Assembly (NCBI GenBank): GCA_963402885.1
Contig: OY727102.1
Coordinates: 1,240,001-1,304,000 of the forward strand
Source: Antedon bifida
Lineage: Eukaryota; Echinodermata; Crinoidea; Comatulida; Antedonidae
Direction of reading: 5' to 3'
DNA length: 64,000 bases
Shown here: in pieces, positions 1-14,092 of the stretch
Position numbering within the stretch: the stretch's first letter is position 1
Layout: each line of letters opens with the position of its first letter
Notes under the pieces: model-generated
The model's input: the letters and a program-made list of their open reading frames with translations, nothing else
Databases searched by the model: none
What the model was told of the DNA's origin: nothing
Made by a program: the position numbers and the translations under genes

Positions 1-438
1 CTACTGGAAACGGTTTAACAAGACGAGCTGTATCACTGATACAACCACTGATCCATAGAAACATTATTGATCGTACAATATTACCGACACTCGTAAAAAT
101 AATCTTCTGTACTACATCGATTGGCACAGTAGTTAATAAAATGTATTATACAACAATTACAAAAAATATCTAAACTCGTCCGTTCATATGGGTATCAGTA
201 TTACAAACATTAATTTTGATGTAAAATCCTTAATGATACAGAAGATACATGTGAAACACATTTGATGCTGTATTACTAAGTATTCTCACGATACTGGAGA
301 AACAGCACCGGCAATCGGGTGTATTGGCAATGCTACAATATAAGGATGATAGGCCTAATTGAAGTAGGCCCTAATCTAAAAATATTTAATGAAACTGTTG
401 ACAATTTATCATAATCGTTATCAAAATTTGATTCTTAC
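1..438 (-). other. TFAP2: TFAP2 intron 3, partial (runs off the left edge)
   Basis: This is sequence downstream of exon 3 in transcript sense. It begins with the donor GTAAGAAT right after exon 3. No exon 4 is visible: none of the expected AP-2 sequence (FCSVPGRLSLL, KVTVAEVQRRLSPPE) can be read on the minus strand here. It is AT-rich with one TAGGCCTA octamer at 350-357. Confidence 0.8.
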
Positions 439-499
439 CTCGTTTGATTACAGAATGATGATCGCCGTATATGTGCTGCGATGTATCGTCATGCGCAGT
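439..499 (-). CDS. TFAP2: TFAP2 (AP-2 transcription factor) exon 3
   Basis: Short internal coding exon of the AP-2 gene, 61 nt, entering in phase 0 and leaving in phase 1. A good acceptor (a T-rich tract ending in TTTTTTGCAG) precedes it, and the donor is CGAG|GTAAGA. It encodes TAHDDTSQHIYGDHHSVIKR plus the first base of a Gly/Val-type codon. From memory, the matching TFAP2B exon encodes [20 protein letters not shown], also 20 codons plus one base, and TFAP2A has VEDPGINIPDQTVIKK. The (S/T)VIK(K/R) end, the exon size and both phases agree. It links the N-terminal transactivation region to the conserved DNA-binding region, whose exons should lie beyond the left edge. The exon lies 14.3 kb downstream of exon 2, which is a long intron but fits the missing downstream exons. 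It is too short to be found as an open frame; the match rests on splice sites plus peptide similarity. Confidence 0.9.
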
Positions 500-609
500 C
501 TGCAAAAAATAACAATACATTATTAAATATAAACATAAAATGCACATCTATTTAATTAAAATGGATTGATTCAATTTTACATTTATTAAGTTATCTTTTA
601 AGTGTTCTA

Positions 610-755
610 AAGCTCTGTATACACTATCATTGAAAACTAGTTTGACAAAAAAGTGTGATGTGCCCAAGTATGGTAGTGATATACCCATATATGGTAGTGA
701 TATGACATCATCATTTCCATATATGGGCACATCAGATTGTTTGTAGACAGAGCTT
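610..755. mobile_element. MITE family A, copy 1
   Basis: This 146-bp element has terminal inverted repeats beginning AAGCTCTG and ending CAGAGCTT, flanked on both sides by TA. The inner part is an imperfect palindrome built from blocks reading GTGCCCA, TATGGTAGTGATAT and GACATCATCAT. Five relatives occur in the window. It has no coding capacity. TA flanks suggest a Tc1/mariner-type non-autonomous DNA transposon, but a TA duplication cannot be told from one more base pair of inverted repeat. The open frame on the minus strand across 548-730 is a by-product of this element. Confidence 0.8.
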
Positions 756-3700
756 TACACCGAACATAAACAAAATCATTAAATTAGAAAAGGAATAGGC
801 AGACAATTTTAAAATATCCTATTCTTCAAGTGGTCGTTTCAACACAATTATATTAGTGCTTGGTCACTATTGATTGTCCAAATATCAAAAGAGGCCGGTC
901 AAATGCAACGATTCTCTGAAGGAGATGTTATATTTATTTTAGTTTGTTTGAAGAAAGAATGTTGTGTCTGAGTTGGTTGTAACAAAACGTTTGTGGTGAC
1001 GTTCATTTACAAGATGAATTCTTCCTCTGCTATGAGGTGGCCATGATGATGGATTAGAATGCCAACTGACAATACGAATATTTAAATCACTACAATATAA
1101 ACAAAAAGTATGCTTTGTTACCAGCCATCGTCGTTGAATTTGAAGAGAAAAAACAAATGCATTTAAGAGTTGTTCATACAGAAGAGTTCGTTTAAATGAA
1201 GTAGCCGTACTGCATTGTGGGACGGATTACGACTACTGGAAGCCAAATGCAATTTGATGTTTGTCAAATTATTGCAATTATTCATTATTATGCAAAAAAA
1301 AACAATTAAAACATCGTTTACATTTAGAATTCAACGTCATCTGTAAAAATTGACAAGATGTGTGAACCCTAATTATTGAAGTGGACAGACGAAACACAGC
1401 ACGGTCAATAATTGTTAAAATGGCTCGGCCCTCGGGCACATATCGTCTGCGACTTCTTTCACCAAGAATTCGATTGTGTCTATTGCTATACAGAAAATTA
1501 TATCTATTCTATATCTAGTCTATAGGATATTTATTTCTGCAATTTAAATTAACAATAGGTATGTTTGGGTGAATTGATTTGGTTGACCATTCTAGACATT
1601 TTTTTTTGTTCTGGTATATTATACACGGAATGCCACGGTCGGTGAGTTAAGGAAGATACATATTGAATAATACTATTACTTCCTATTCCATTTCGGATAT
1701 TACCAATCGAGACTAATGTGATTCAGAAGATGTTAATTAACAAAATGACTTGTACTTGTTGAGTTATCTCGAGAAGACGGAGGAAAGCCTGTTGCTTGTA
1801 ATGGATTAAATACTTGAGTGCAACTCGAATCATTTCGCACTTCGCTCTCATCCAGTAATCTGGACATTAAACATATGCCTTGTACATGTCGTATTAGGGG
1901 GGACTTCCGATTTAAATCTCTTTAAATCCACTGGCTTAGTTAGTGGGATAGTGTAAGGAGCGTAGCGTAGCTAAAACAAGGGAATACACTCGCAATGTCT
2001 TTCAACAAACACTGATATTGCTTGAACGACGACACGCATCGGGTTAGGCACACACAGAGTGTTTAGTTGTAATAATAATTACCATAATTAGTAAATAGTG
2101 CCTGGTAATTACCAAAACATTGGTTCTGACAGATTCAGAGTCCGTTAGAAGAATTATAATGGCCATTAGAAAGAAAACTGGTTGACAGTAATTTCACACT
2201 TAGGAATCATGCACACTTGAACTTGAAGAAACTTGTGAAAAATCTCATTCGGATATAAATTACGCGTAACGATTATTCACAAACTAACTATATATAAATT
2301 TAGACATAGATTATTAAAATCAACTGAAATGAACATTAATTCTGTACAAATTGCATAACTGAGTCATCTGCCCTACTTTTCTCTGCTCACAATTTACATC
2401 AATTTGAATACACTGTAGTTGCTACATCAAATTATATAGATTTTTTAGAAATCCAAATATTACGAATAGCTACAAATTAATGCTATTCATACTAATATTA
2501 GCCTATTATTATATATAAAATATATTTTTGTTTGGAAAGATTATAAAGTTATTTTTATTCTATTATATTATAAGTTTTGTCTTCTGACCTAAGATCAGTT
2601 TAGCGTGCAAGACAACGGATGTGAAATGCAGCATAACTTTCACGAAATAAAATACAATACACTCGTTCCGTTTTCAAGACGCACCATATGACTACGCAGC
2701 TATTGAGTCTACCAGTCATTCTGCGCATACTCACATGTTTCTTACAGAATAAAGTTAGTAACCTTAAATATTGGAATACATTTTCGACAATTAACAATTG
2801 AATATAATAACTATAGCCAAGACACGTAGGCCTAATCTATCAATAGAACAACTTAATAATATAATAATACAGGTGCGATTTCAAAGAGAAAATAGATGAG
2901 CAGAGCTTCTTTTATGATCGACAAAAATAACAAGCAGGCAGACGAGTATCATTGATGTTTTCAAAAGGTTGAATCAGTTGTGTTTTGTCTAAGATGTGAC
3001 AGATTTGTAATGAATAACCTACACATCCGTAGCCTCTTATATACCATAAGAAAGGAGCGCCATTAGGATAATCGATAGAAATAAAACGTGGATTACGCGG
3101 CAAAGCTGTAATAACGTTCAGGCACTTGGCGTGATGATGAACGAGTTGCAAGAAAATCGTTTCTTTTCATTTTGAACATAGTGCAACGAACGCCTCATCG
3201 GAATATTATGAAAATAGGTCATCATAGCAATGGTTTTTTAGTAATTAAATAAATAAAACATCATTGAATTCAGAATAATATTCATATATCTCCATTTTAG
3301 TATGTTTACACTTTGCACAGCAATCAACGAGGTTGTGTGTACTTGTACCATTGATTGTAAACTGTTATCATCATCAGGGATGTAATCTCCATACTATTGG
3401 ATGAATGTTATGATATATACGCTTTAATTAAATACTAACGTAGTTAAAGCATCGCTATTTTTGCCTATATCTTAATAAGCATGTTTTAGATCTACAATAA
3501 TAATAGTTCACATTAAATTTTCAAAAACTGACAATAATCGATGCTCCGTATTTAATAATATTTAATAATATTAATATTTATTTCCACAAACATAATAAAT
3601 ATACAACCGATTATGAACACAATTAATATAATGCAAGAAAAGAAATATATAAGTGGAAAAAGGATGCCACAGCAAGCAAGCTTTAAATTGTTCGAAAAAC

Positions 3701-6700
3701 AATGAGTATTAGGCTATAATGCGTTAAGGGCGTAAAACTAAATTGCGTTTTGGCAAAACTTGTTCTGTACGGAATGGCTTATAGAGGAGGTTCACAAGCG
3801 GTTATGTCAAAGTTGGAGATGAGAGAACTGCAACGACGCAGGAGTCCCGTGGAGAAAGTAATGATCAGTCAGACAGTGCGTTATTTTCATCTTCTAGATA
3901 CCATCTAAAGTTCACTGAACGATATGGAGGAATATGCATACAAGATACGCTACATTATGTCATACAGGTTGAGGCACCTAAGCTGATAGGATGTTTTTAT
4001 ATAGTTGCATTATTATATACTTTATTGTACTAACTGTACTGAACACTAACAGGAGACAAAATCTCTAAAACACATCTCAACTTATTCGACTCCAACTTTC
4101 CTTAATTCCGAACCGCAGTGATACTGTTGTCTTTTCCATTACTAACACGTATGCTATGTAATGTTTTTTTGTATATATATACAAGGTCTATTTAATACAA
4201 TAAGCGTGTAATAACTTACTTAACTAACAATACGGAAGAGTCTACAGCAATTACTTCCTGTTATTAATATTGTAGTACAGTTTTATTATCATTATCTAGG
4301 CTTTGATATATCTATCGTATAGTATTACTATATCGTCTTTTAAACAAGTTCTATGCCGTGTACATTGATGGATATCACAGGCCTGGCGGATGTGTACATG
4401 AAAAGATCTGTCTCATCATATCGGTGTTCTGTGACCCCATACCTAGGCATAGTGTACTTTCTACAAGCTCTTTTAACTTCCTATTTCATCAAGCGAGAGA
4501 ATTCATCACAAGTGGGGCTGGTGTAGAGTGATGCCCTCGTACACAATCCTGCCACCTATCAACAACATCATCAGTGTTGTACATTCAACACACTTGCATC
4601 GTGTAAACACAGGGACAGAATAGACCATGACGTGGAAAAAGCGGTCTAATTTTAATGAGGATTGATGTAATAGAAATAACAGTTTAGTTCGTTATTTTCC
4701 GCGATGACTTCATAATTTAATTTACTGATGCTAAACTTGATTATTCTCTTTCGCCGTTGTTCTCGTTTTAAACTAGGCCTAACATAGGTCAGCATTAATT
4801 GTTGTGCTTCTTAGCCATATTTTGTTCCTAATAAAACTTTTGTACTATAGTCTATGCTGTTGTATAACAATGTGCGAAACGAGAGTTCAATCATCAACGC
4901 ATTTTCACAAACAAACCTCTAATTTTTATTAACTGGAAACTAAATTCAAAAATAAAAAGTACACTCACTCAAGTGATAAAAAAGAATATGAGATTTTAAA
5001 CGGCGGATAATAAGAGATTATAAAAGTGCTTTAATTCCTGTGTTTAGGATCGATCAAATCTGCCGTAGGCAAACTCGAATATTTATGGTTAAAAGTGTCG
5101 ACTTTAACACGACGTCGGGGCTTTGAGGAATCCCATGGCTTCAGTTAATGGTGTGAAAATCACGACGCGTTAACTCCTTTTCTGACGCGCTAAGAGTAGG
5201 TTCAACCAACGAGAGAATCTCAAATGATTTTTAACGTACTCGGCACTCCATTCGACTAATAAAATCAGATAAAATCTTCTAAGCAATGGCCGCGTCTGTA
5301 AAGTGATTACCATGGCCTTTGTAATTAATGAATTGATTCTGTTAATTATTGAGAGTGTTTAATCGATGGGAAATGATCGAATTTAACAACAATTATCACA
5401 ATCGTCATGGCGAAGTGCAAGCTTTCATTGTAGTAGCCTACCTTATATTTAAAATTAATAATGTATATATATTTTTTATAAACTAAGAGCAACGAACCTC
5501 CGTCAAATCAGCTCGGTATTTTAAATCATTACGAACGAATCACTTTTAATGTAGGCATATTGGTGTATGGAATGGTGGAATACATTTCTGTCTTGAAAAC
5601 AACTTGCTATTTTAAAGAATTTAATTGTATGTAATCAGAACAAAATTTACAAAATATCACGTGACTTTAACCAATCATGTTAAAATTATTACGACCATAG
5701 ATTTAAAAAAAACAATGTAATTGAAGTATATTTAAATTGAACAATTATTAGTAAACCTAGTGGTTATCATAAATATGAATCAACAACGATCTAATCATGT
5801 ACACAAAGAGGCTTCATTAGAACTTAAACTAAAAATTCTAAGCATCAAATATTTTCTGAACGAAGATGCGTCTCCTTTTGATTACTCTAGAAAGGTAATT
5901 AGTGAGATCGCAATTATTGCAATCGAACCGGCAAAGTACATACTTTGTAGGTGAACCTTTTTTTGATGTCGTCGGCTTGCCATAGTGCATGGATATTACA
6001 GGGAGGTGACGTAACTCATGGGAATACTGATGCATAGGAAGGGGATATTCTTTGTGTTGAGGTAGCATGTCTATTCCCCAACCTCTGAACGCTACGCGCA
6101 CGGCTGCCTTTTAAGTCCAATGGAATATCAATTTTGTTTGTTAATATCCGATAATTATGTACCATAGTCATTTATAATGGTATTAAAAATATAATTATCA
6201 TCAGAAACATCATCTGATAACATTATGAAAAATGAAAAAAAATATGATGCATTGTATAGACCCTATATTCGTTTAAAGAAATGTGATTAATTTACTAAGA
6301 ACGTTTACAAGAATCTATTTATTCTGTAACTAAAGTATTGTCTTCGTACAAGTAAAATAATCATAATTTCCAAAAATCAGCGCGTATGTAAATTGAACCA
6401 TGATAAACCACAGAACGACATGCATTCCCGGCCAAATTGTATCATGAACGCTTGGTTTACACTAGAATAAATGAAGCAAAAACCAGGGCTAGTGTTACTA
6501 AATTTATCGACCGTTTTTCGACTACTAAACATTCTCGGCCGACGGCCAGGACGAAATGACAGTCATGTATACGTAGCTTAATTTCATTAAAGGCTTCTGG
6601 GATAAATACATTACCAATGATAGTGTAAACGCATGTCTAGCAGCAGCTATCTAATCAAGGTTAACATCTCGTGTAAACACAGCTTAACTTAATACGATAT

Positions 6701-7440
6701 TGCATACTTCTTAGAACAAATTAAGTACTCGGATGTAATATATTGTTACGACCAACAGAATATACAGGCCAATTATGCAATGTGAAAAATTGCAGTTTAG
6801 TTTTAATACATTGGAAAAATTTAATATGTGTATACATAGGATGTTTGCGGGATCTATGTACACTTATTTGGTGCTGCTAACATTTGGCCCCGATCATATC
6901 ACATTCAAATCTTTTCAAATTCAAATTGTTTTTGTGATTTTCGTTTATTTCTTTCCAAATCGCATCACAATAAATGGATTACTGTTCGTCAATTCGTTTT
7001 CTTGTGACTTGTAAGACACCCAATTAACCGAACAACATTTAACCGTTTGTTTTTATACTTAAAATCTCGTTACCATTGTTTACACCGTAACTCTTGTTCC
7101 GTTAATTGTTGAGCTACAAAACAATTAATGTTCTTATTGTGTAAGTGTAACAATCTGACACTCATTCGTCAGATTATTCAATCGTATTTCTTTTAAATTA
7201 CAAGAGAGTGCACTTTTTGTTACCAGATTTAACTCAGTACGAACGCCCAAGGCTTTAGGACGAGATACAAAAACCAATTGTTTAATAAGACCCTTTAAAA
7301 GTGTTGTACTTGAAAAACAGAAACGGTTTTTCAACTACCTATAGAGTGATACTTAGTGGTTAATTGTAATGCAATTTGTTGTATTATAAGCTAATTCAAA
7401 TGATTTAATTCCGTTACTGGTTTATATCATCGAGATGTAT

Positions 7441-7500
7441 AATTTCAACCGCAGATGTACGACCTGGACCCGCCGGGTGGCAGTTACTTTAAGCAGACTA
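7441..7500. promoter_or_regulatory. GC-rich patch in TFAP2 intron 2 with an AP-2 consensus
   Basis: A sharp GC-rich island of about 30 bp stands in AT-rich intron. It holds GCCGGGTGGC (7472-7481), a GCCN4GGC AP-2 consensus, overlapping the palindrome ACCCGCCGGGT. On the plus strand it starts with an acceptor-like CCGCAG and an ATG opening an 18-codon frame, but no gene model supports that. An intronic regulatory element is a guess from composition and motif. Confidence 0.25.
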
Positions 7501-10112
7501 GCCTAAAATGAAACCTTAAAACTAGGTTGCGTAGCTTAAGTTTAAACTGAAAAGAAAATGGTGCGACAGATCGTGGTAGCAAACGTACATTGCTATCACT
7601 AACAGAAGCTGTATTCCCCGGAGAGAAACCCACTGACGATCCTATTGTCATGTTCTTAGCCAGTCTCAATTCAAAATCATTCCATCAACACTATTATTAC
7701 TCATAAAGTAGTTGTTATGATAATGAGAGAGCTCCACGAATATAAGAATTAATTTTCTTTTTCTGAATGGTGGTGTTGGTGTACTAAATAATCCTTTATC
7801 CTATAGCAAAATGGCTGGAAAGATACAAAGTAGCTTTTATAGCATGTTACATTGTTCGCCATTTCAGCGAGTCGTCGTTTTGTTATTGTTTCGTTCCGTG
7901 TCTTATGTACAAACTGATATCATGACCTATAGGCCTACTATATTCAAATATGAAATAATAACAAATAGGTATATCTCTTATTAATATTACTGAATACAAA
8001 ACATGGAATTGTTCACCTATAATTAAAAAGCTTATTAGAAAAAAAAATATTGTTTAAATATTTTATTTAACAAGAAAGGAAAGCAATAAATCGGTAACAT
8101 CTTAACAAAATAAATACAGAAGGAAAAACACAACAGTGCGTGAAATGCTTACTAAATGAAGCGAATAGTTGATGTGCTACATTTAACACAGTGATAGAAC
8201 ACATTGGTATGCTACATAACGACGTGCTATGTTTCATGTTTGCTGGAGATTTTTCAATTAGGTGAGATTTTTCTCTATAGCCAAGTTTACAAAATAAATA
8301 ATGCCTGTTTCTGTCGGTAGATCCATGATTCACACATTTTACTAGATTTGAGGATAGCATTGTTCCGTTCCTACACAATTGTACGAGGGACAATTTGCGG
8401 CTAAATTTTTTTTTTCTAACTTCCACACAAACTTAAATCCAAATCTTCTACAGTTGGTTTTATACACATAGATTTAATCTAAATATTTTATGAATACATT
8501 TTAGGTTGGGAATTTAATAATTGCAGGGAAATTTAACTCTTCCCTGATAATTGTAAAGTCTTAATTGGCTTTTAGTTTTCGTCGTATTGTAGCTCAAAAT
8601 TGTGAGATACAACAGAGATGCAAAATATTATTATGATATTACTCAGTGCAAAGGAATGTGTATCTGAAATATTGGAACAGCTAGAGACTGGAGGTCAATG
8701 ACATGAGTTCATCCACACCTACCCCCGGCTGGGAGAATGACCTAGCGACCCTGCCTCAGTAGGGGGATGCAACACTAGTATTGGGAACGTGCCTTTGAGG
8801 CGAAAATACCGAGGTAGTCGGCAAAGCAACCAATTACATCGCACTATCTAAAAACTCTCATCATAACAAAACCTATAACATACGATCGTGCTCTGTGGTA
8901 TTATAATAGGGAAATTGAATAGCATTTTGAAGTTTACAATTTAACTTTTAGTAAGTAAATAACGCAAGCATGGAAATGTGTACTTCAGTAAGATACACCG
9001 ATTAAATACCACATCTGATAATGTGACCACGCCCTCCAAGGGAGGTCTGAGAATGTGACAAAAGCAAGAAGGGCGAGGATTGTCACAGATCATTGTATAT
9101 TCGAATATGTTATACTTAACATTGTGCCATCCACGCCAGACGTGTTTCCATCATGCCAAAGTAAACTTTACTTATTTTTTAATTGTAAAAATTAATTGTA
9201 ATGAGTTAACGAATAATCAACGTTAATGTATATTGATATAATTTAAAATTAATAATTAAAATTGGCAATGACATAAATCGACTATAAATACGCTTTTAAT
9301 CATCGGGTGTACATGAGATGGCCTGTTTTAGCCAATAATCTCATTCCAGGGACGTAGTGGTGGGAATGAGTCGGGAACATCACGGAGTATCAGAACACAA
9401 GGTGATGTGGATCTGATCGAGGACAGTAAATTATACCATGAATAATCTATCTTAAATCTTAACTAATCTTTAAACGAAGTAAACGAATAAATGAACATTA
9501 TTATTTAAATTCACTTAAACTTGAAGTTTATTTTATATTTATATATTTAGATTTGTATATTTTCCTTGTGCCTTGCTATGCCCCTTTTGCGTTGGCTAGT
9601 CTTTACTTAAGATAAGCATTTGTCCTAGGTTTTTATTTTCTTATTTTATTGTATTCGTAATGTATTGCCTTTTGTTTTATTGAATAAAACTGGTATAAGA
9701 AATGGACTAAATCGTGTTGCTTATATTTATACTTAATGAATTCAAAACATATGTTGGAGTTACCCCTTTTAATTTAATTCAATTATTATTATGTATTTAT
9801 TTCTAACGATGATTGTATTGTTATAAAAGGGAGGAGAATTTATTTTTTAGAAAATTAAATTAAATTTTGCTACTGGATCGGTTTGAATTAAATTCATTAT
9901 TCGTTTCAAAGGATATCATAATACTAAATATATCTGTTGTAATCTAGCGTAATAATAATAACCATCTTGAAACGCCGCGTATACTGGTTACAGGGTTCAA
10001 ACCATGATTATGTTATCAAAGTATTATCTACAATATTATAATACATACATTATTAAAATATGAATCTCTTTAAAATTCACGCCGCGTTTTTAATTCATAC
10101 TGACGATTATAA

Positions 10113-10138
10113 CGGATTGTGTCACCCAACACAATCCG
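10113..10138. repeat. Small perfect hairpin
   Basis: Ten-base arms (CGGATTGTGT and ACACAATCCG) pair perfectly around a 6-nt loop, CACCCA. It lies in TFAP2 intron 2. Function unknown; it may be chance or a remnant of a small palindromic element. Confidence 0.5.
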
Positions 10139-11096
10139 CTGTAGAGTATTTCAACGAGTTAAATATATTGCCTCGACTGATAAGAATTTTCATCTTATAC
10201 TTAGAATTAAAGAAACGCTCGATAAATGGTATAATGTGACGTCACGAGTCTGGAGACGCATGTCATCGGGAAATGTGTATAATCGGGAAATGCGTACTTG
10301 GAAGTATGGAACGCCCAGTTCATTATTGAACATACTAATCATTCGTACGTCTTATTTTGTCTACTGTATTCGATGCGCTAGTATAATCATAATAAACACG
10401 AAATGAATTATATTATATGGGTCGAGAGATCACGTCTATATTGAGAGTTCAATAAATACAGCAATGTATATTTGTATAATAACAATAACATAATAACAGT
10501 GTGGATTGTACAAGTACTGATACACGTTTGATAATAACTATAGGTCTACTGTATAATGCAATAGACATTGTATTCCGCTAATAGCTTTGTAATCAATTCA
10601 AATGATAACGTACAGGATCCAGAAGATTATAATAAATTATATCTTATTTTATTGCATTTATATTGAAACAACATCATATTTTTAGAAGCGCAAGATCCTT
10701 TTCTAATTTCAACAATTTTCTTTCAAATTTTGTTTGAGAAAATATTTAAAAGAAAATCATAGTTTGTTTCAAGACAATTATTAATGAGACCAATATTATT
10801 GGTTCTTGAACAATCTTGCAGATATAAATTGATTAATTGTTAACTAAACGATCTCGTAATTCATTACTGATACTTAGGCTTAGACATTTATTATTTTAAA
10901 TTCTACCCCGCGGGCTTGAACTTGCCTTGTCGTCCTTTGAAACGCACAGCGTACGATTTTAAATGAGCCTTAAAAACAAAATAAATTGTCTGTATCATTT
11001 GGGTGTTCTGATTTGTTTTCTCCAGGGGTCGAGGGTTAACATACAGTGTAATAATCACCGTCAAACACTTCACGCCATTAATTCTTAAGCTCTGTC

Positions 11097-11228
11097 TACA
11101 CTATCAAACTAGTTTGACAAAAAAAATGTGATATGCTTAAATATGGTAGTGATATGACATCATCATGTCCATATAATGGGCACGTCAAAGTTTTTGCAAC
11201 ATAAAGTTTGATAGTGTAGATAGAACTT
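11097..11228. mobile_element. MITE family A, copy 2
   Basis: Left end AAGCTCTGTCTACACTATCA and right end GATAGTGTAGATAGAACTT form the family's inverted repeats. The interior has the same blocks (GATATG, TATGGTAGTGATATGACATC, GGGCAC) as the other copies. Outside the ends the sequence is TT on the left and AA on the right, so this copy does not show a clean TA duplication. Confidence 0.75.
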
Positions 11229-12404
11229 AAGAATATAATTTCAGTGAAGATCACTTTATTAACTCTCTTCGTAATTGTTTAATCCTAAACAGACTTACAT
11301 CAAGTCAAATGGATACCTTCTTATAAATACAATCTTGATCGTATTCAGTGTCCGTTTGTTGCTGCCAGTGTCAACACAACAGTTTATACGTAATCAGCGT
11401 CACGTGATTAATTAAGGTTAACATTGTTTATTGGTTCCGACATTAGTAATTAAATGCACTGGAACGAATTGTGTGCCTTGGAGATACTATTATTTCCACC
11501 ACCTTGCTTCTTTTTACTGTTAGTTTGTTTTTCTTACATAAATTTATACTTTTGTTGGTACTCCATGAACTACCTAACTACTGAGAAAATATCTAACTTT
11601 GTTTTATAGCAAACTTTTGCCAAATTCTGTATTTTGAACGTATCAAAGAAACATCCATGTTTTTTTTCGTTTTATACACATTTTGAAGTTATATAAATTT
11701 AACCAGATATTATATAAATTTATGACTGGACTGTGTAACTGTGCTTTCAGATTATGTAATCAACAAAAATATATACCAGGATAATTTCCCCATGCTTTAA
11801 ATCTATGTGTATTTTGCTACATTTTAAACAAGGTGCTATAGTTTGACATGCTCTGATATGACAACAATATGAGGTCAAACCAATAAGTTGACCTATCTAA
11901 TGATGCGTAAGGGGCAACATGATTTAAGTGTTTTAACATACTTTATATCAATCAGATACAAATTAGCATTTATACCAACATGCAGTATTTTACATACTAT
12001 TGAGTATAGAATCTATTGTAATTTACTATTGAATTTTGGAACTTGGAAAAAAATAAAATTTGGCTTATATAATAAATCAAAATATTATTAGTATTGTAAA
12101 CAATTACAGTATAATAATAATTGAAAATATTTTATATATTAAACTTAATTAATGACATGTGGTCTGTTTAAATGATTCTAAAAGCCATACACAGATTAAG
12201 TTGAGCCCACCCGACCTGATAGTAAAATCAGAGCTGTAGATAACAATTATTGAGTTACGTAAAACCAGAACCTACTAATAACAATTAATTACAAACAGAC
12301 ATCAATCTGTAAGACAATTACAGGCAAATTAATTAACAACGTACTGAGGTTTTGTAATCTATAATCCGAATAGCAGATAACAAGGGGGTGGACAAGGAAC
12401 GGAA

Positions 12405-12420
12405 ACAATGGATGCATTGT
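12405..12420. promoter_or_regulatory. Possible paired SOX site in TFAP2 intron 2
   Basis: ACAAT (12405-12409) and ATTGT (12416-12420) face each other across six bases, as in the inverted dimer sites bound by SoxE proteins. A single motif in AT-rich DNA is weak evidence. Confidence 0.15.
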
Positions 12421-14030
12421 AGAATTAGAAGATATCTTAAAAATGGTGTTAAGGACAACACGGGGGGAACATCTGGTTTTTAGCTAAAACGACGGGACAC
12501 AATAAACGGTGTAAAACTTCCGATAAACAACAGGTATCATGAATTCAAATTAAAAAACACCTGAAAAGTTTTTTAAAACTGTTCATGTTTTTCCTTAAAA
12601 GGTCTTTTAAAAGTAAAAAATGTTCGTTCATTCGTATTGCCATCTGAAATTCTATACAAATTACAACATATTTTATCGCATTTTTATTCATACCAAATCG
12701 TGTCGTTCAAATATTTTTATCCTGTTTCAGATTTAATTTTATTTCCAAACAGACAGGAGGAAATGAGTAAGAAGCATAAACTTCTGGTGAAACGTTAAGG
12801 GACTTTATAAAATTAATTTACAGTTTGATGTATTTTGGAAGAATAAATGTGATAATCAAACAACACATTTTGTTTCTTTTTGTTACATATTATCGCGTAA
12901 TAAACATTTTTAAGCTATCCAAACTTTGGAAAATCTTTTTTTATTCAAACATGTTTATTGCACCGGAAAAGAATCGCACCTAAATTAATTGACAAAGTCA
13001 AATTATTTAAAACGCTTTATCAAGTCACTTGAAGGTAAGGTCTAATTAATAGTTGAGAGTTATCTGCGTCTTTGAGGTTGCGACTCAACAATCTTATCAA
13101 TATTTTATGAAATATGCTGTAATTTACATTTTACTAAACTACCACAATGCCCGAATAATAAGATGTAATATGCACGAGTTTTATTAATAATCTGAAAAGG
13201 TCTGGATTCGTACACGAAATGAACCTTCCTTGTACAGAATCTATTATAGTTTATCCTATTATTAAGTACAATACAACGGCCTTGGTTTATTGTTAATGAC
13301 CGAGTTGTAAAACCTTCCTAGGTTCTGCATGATATCAATCGAAAATAATAAAAAGACAAAGTCCTTTATATATGATAACTACGGAATATAATTGAAAAAT
13401 ACATGAACAAACTGTAAAATATACTGCTACAACGTATTTGCGCTTTTAAACGAATACTTATTGTGACATACAACATGTAATTTAGTGATTTTAAAATATA
13501 GAATTAAAATTATTAAAATGGTTTAATAATTTGAATAATTTTCAGATATGATTTTAAATTTTGAATTTTTATTTTGTCGTTTTAACTGAATTTATTCAGA
13601 GCGATAACAAATAAACCACGTGATTCTTTCTTTGCTATGTATATTTGTACTAATTTATGGTGTTACGTTTAATAGAGAAGCAATGAAAAAGTTAACATGT
13701 ACTTGAATAGACAAACATTACACTGTCATTCATTGATGTTTAGTGTTATCAACACCATGTTGTGACGATTGTCAATATCAGAGGGGAATATTAACAAAAG
13801 GACAGCTTGTTTATGAATACATCAAATTATGTGTATCATGCAACTACTGTTAATAATACGTGTATTTCTTATCGTATACAAAAAACAAAAGGTTTTAAAA
13901 CAACATTTAAAGAATTTCAATTTATAAAATGCTAAATGTATTAATTATTATCAATATAATATTAACATACGTAACATTAGTTATGAGTATTATTGAACAA
14001 TCTAAAATATACAGACATGAGCAGACAGAC

Positions 14031-14092
14031 ATTATTTAGAATAAAATGTATACTGCCATTATTATGGCGGTATACATTTTATTCTAAATAAT
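14031..14092. repeat. Long hairpin, 29-bp arms with a 4-nt loop
   Basis: Arms 14031-14059 and 14064-14092 are reverse complements with a single mismatch (a G:T pair in RNA), around the loop TATT. The arms start ATTATTTAGAATAAAATG and end in the GCCAT/ATGGC core. No direct repeat flanks it. It lies about 700 bp inside intron 2 from exon 2. It could be a tiny foldback element, a template-switch product or, less likely, a small-RNA precursor. Confidence 0.85.

Noticed and set aside
1-438. TFAP2 exon 4 sought downstream of exon 3
   Set aside because: None of the conserved DNA-binding region peptide can be read here; it must lie beyond the window.
548-730. 60-codon minus-strand frame (MPIYGNDDVISLPYMG...)
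   Set aside because: It falls mostly inside MITE A copy 1; the repeated peptide blocks come from the element's palindromic repeats. The frame at 57744-57962 is explained the same way.
6775-7014. 79-codon hydrophobic plus-strand frame
   Set aside because: AT-driven Phe/Ile/Leu composition in TFAP2 intron 2, with no homology and no leader.
8690-8830. GC-rich patch tested as a tRNA or exon
   Set aside because: No cloverleaf, no A/B box pattern, no open frame with splice sites; left as an unassigned intronic patch.
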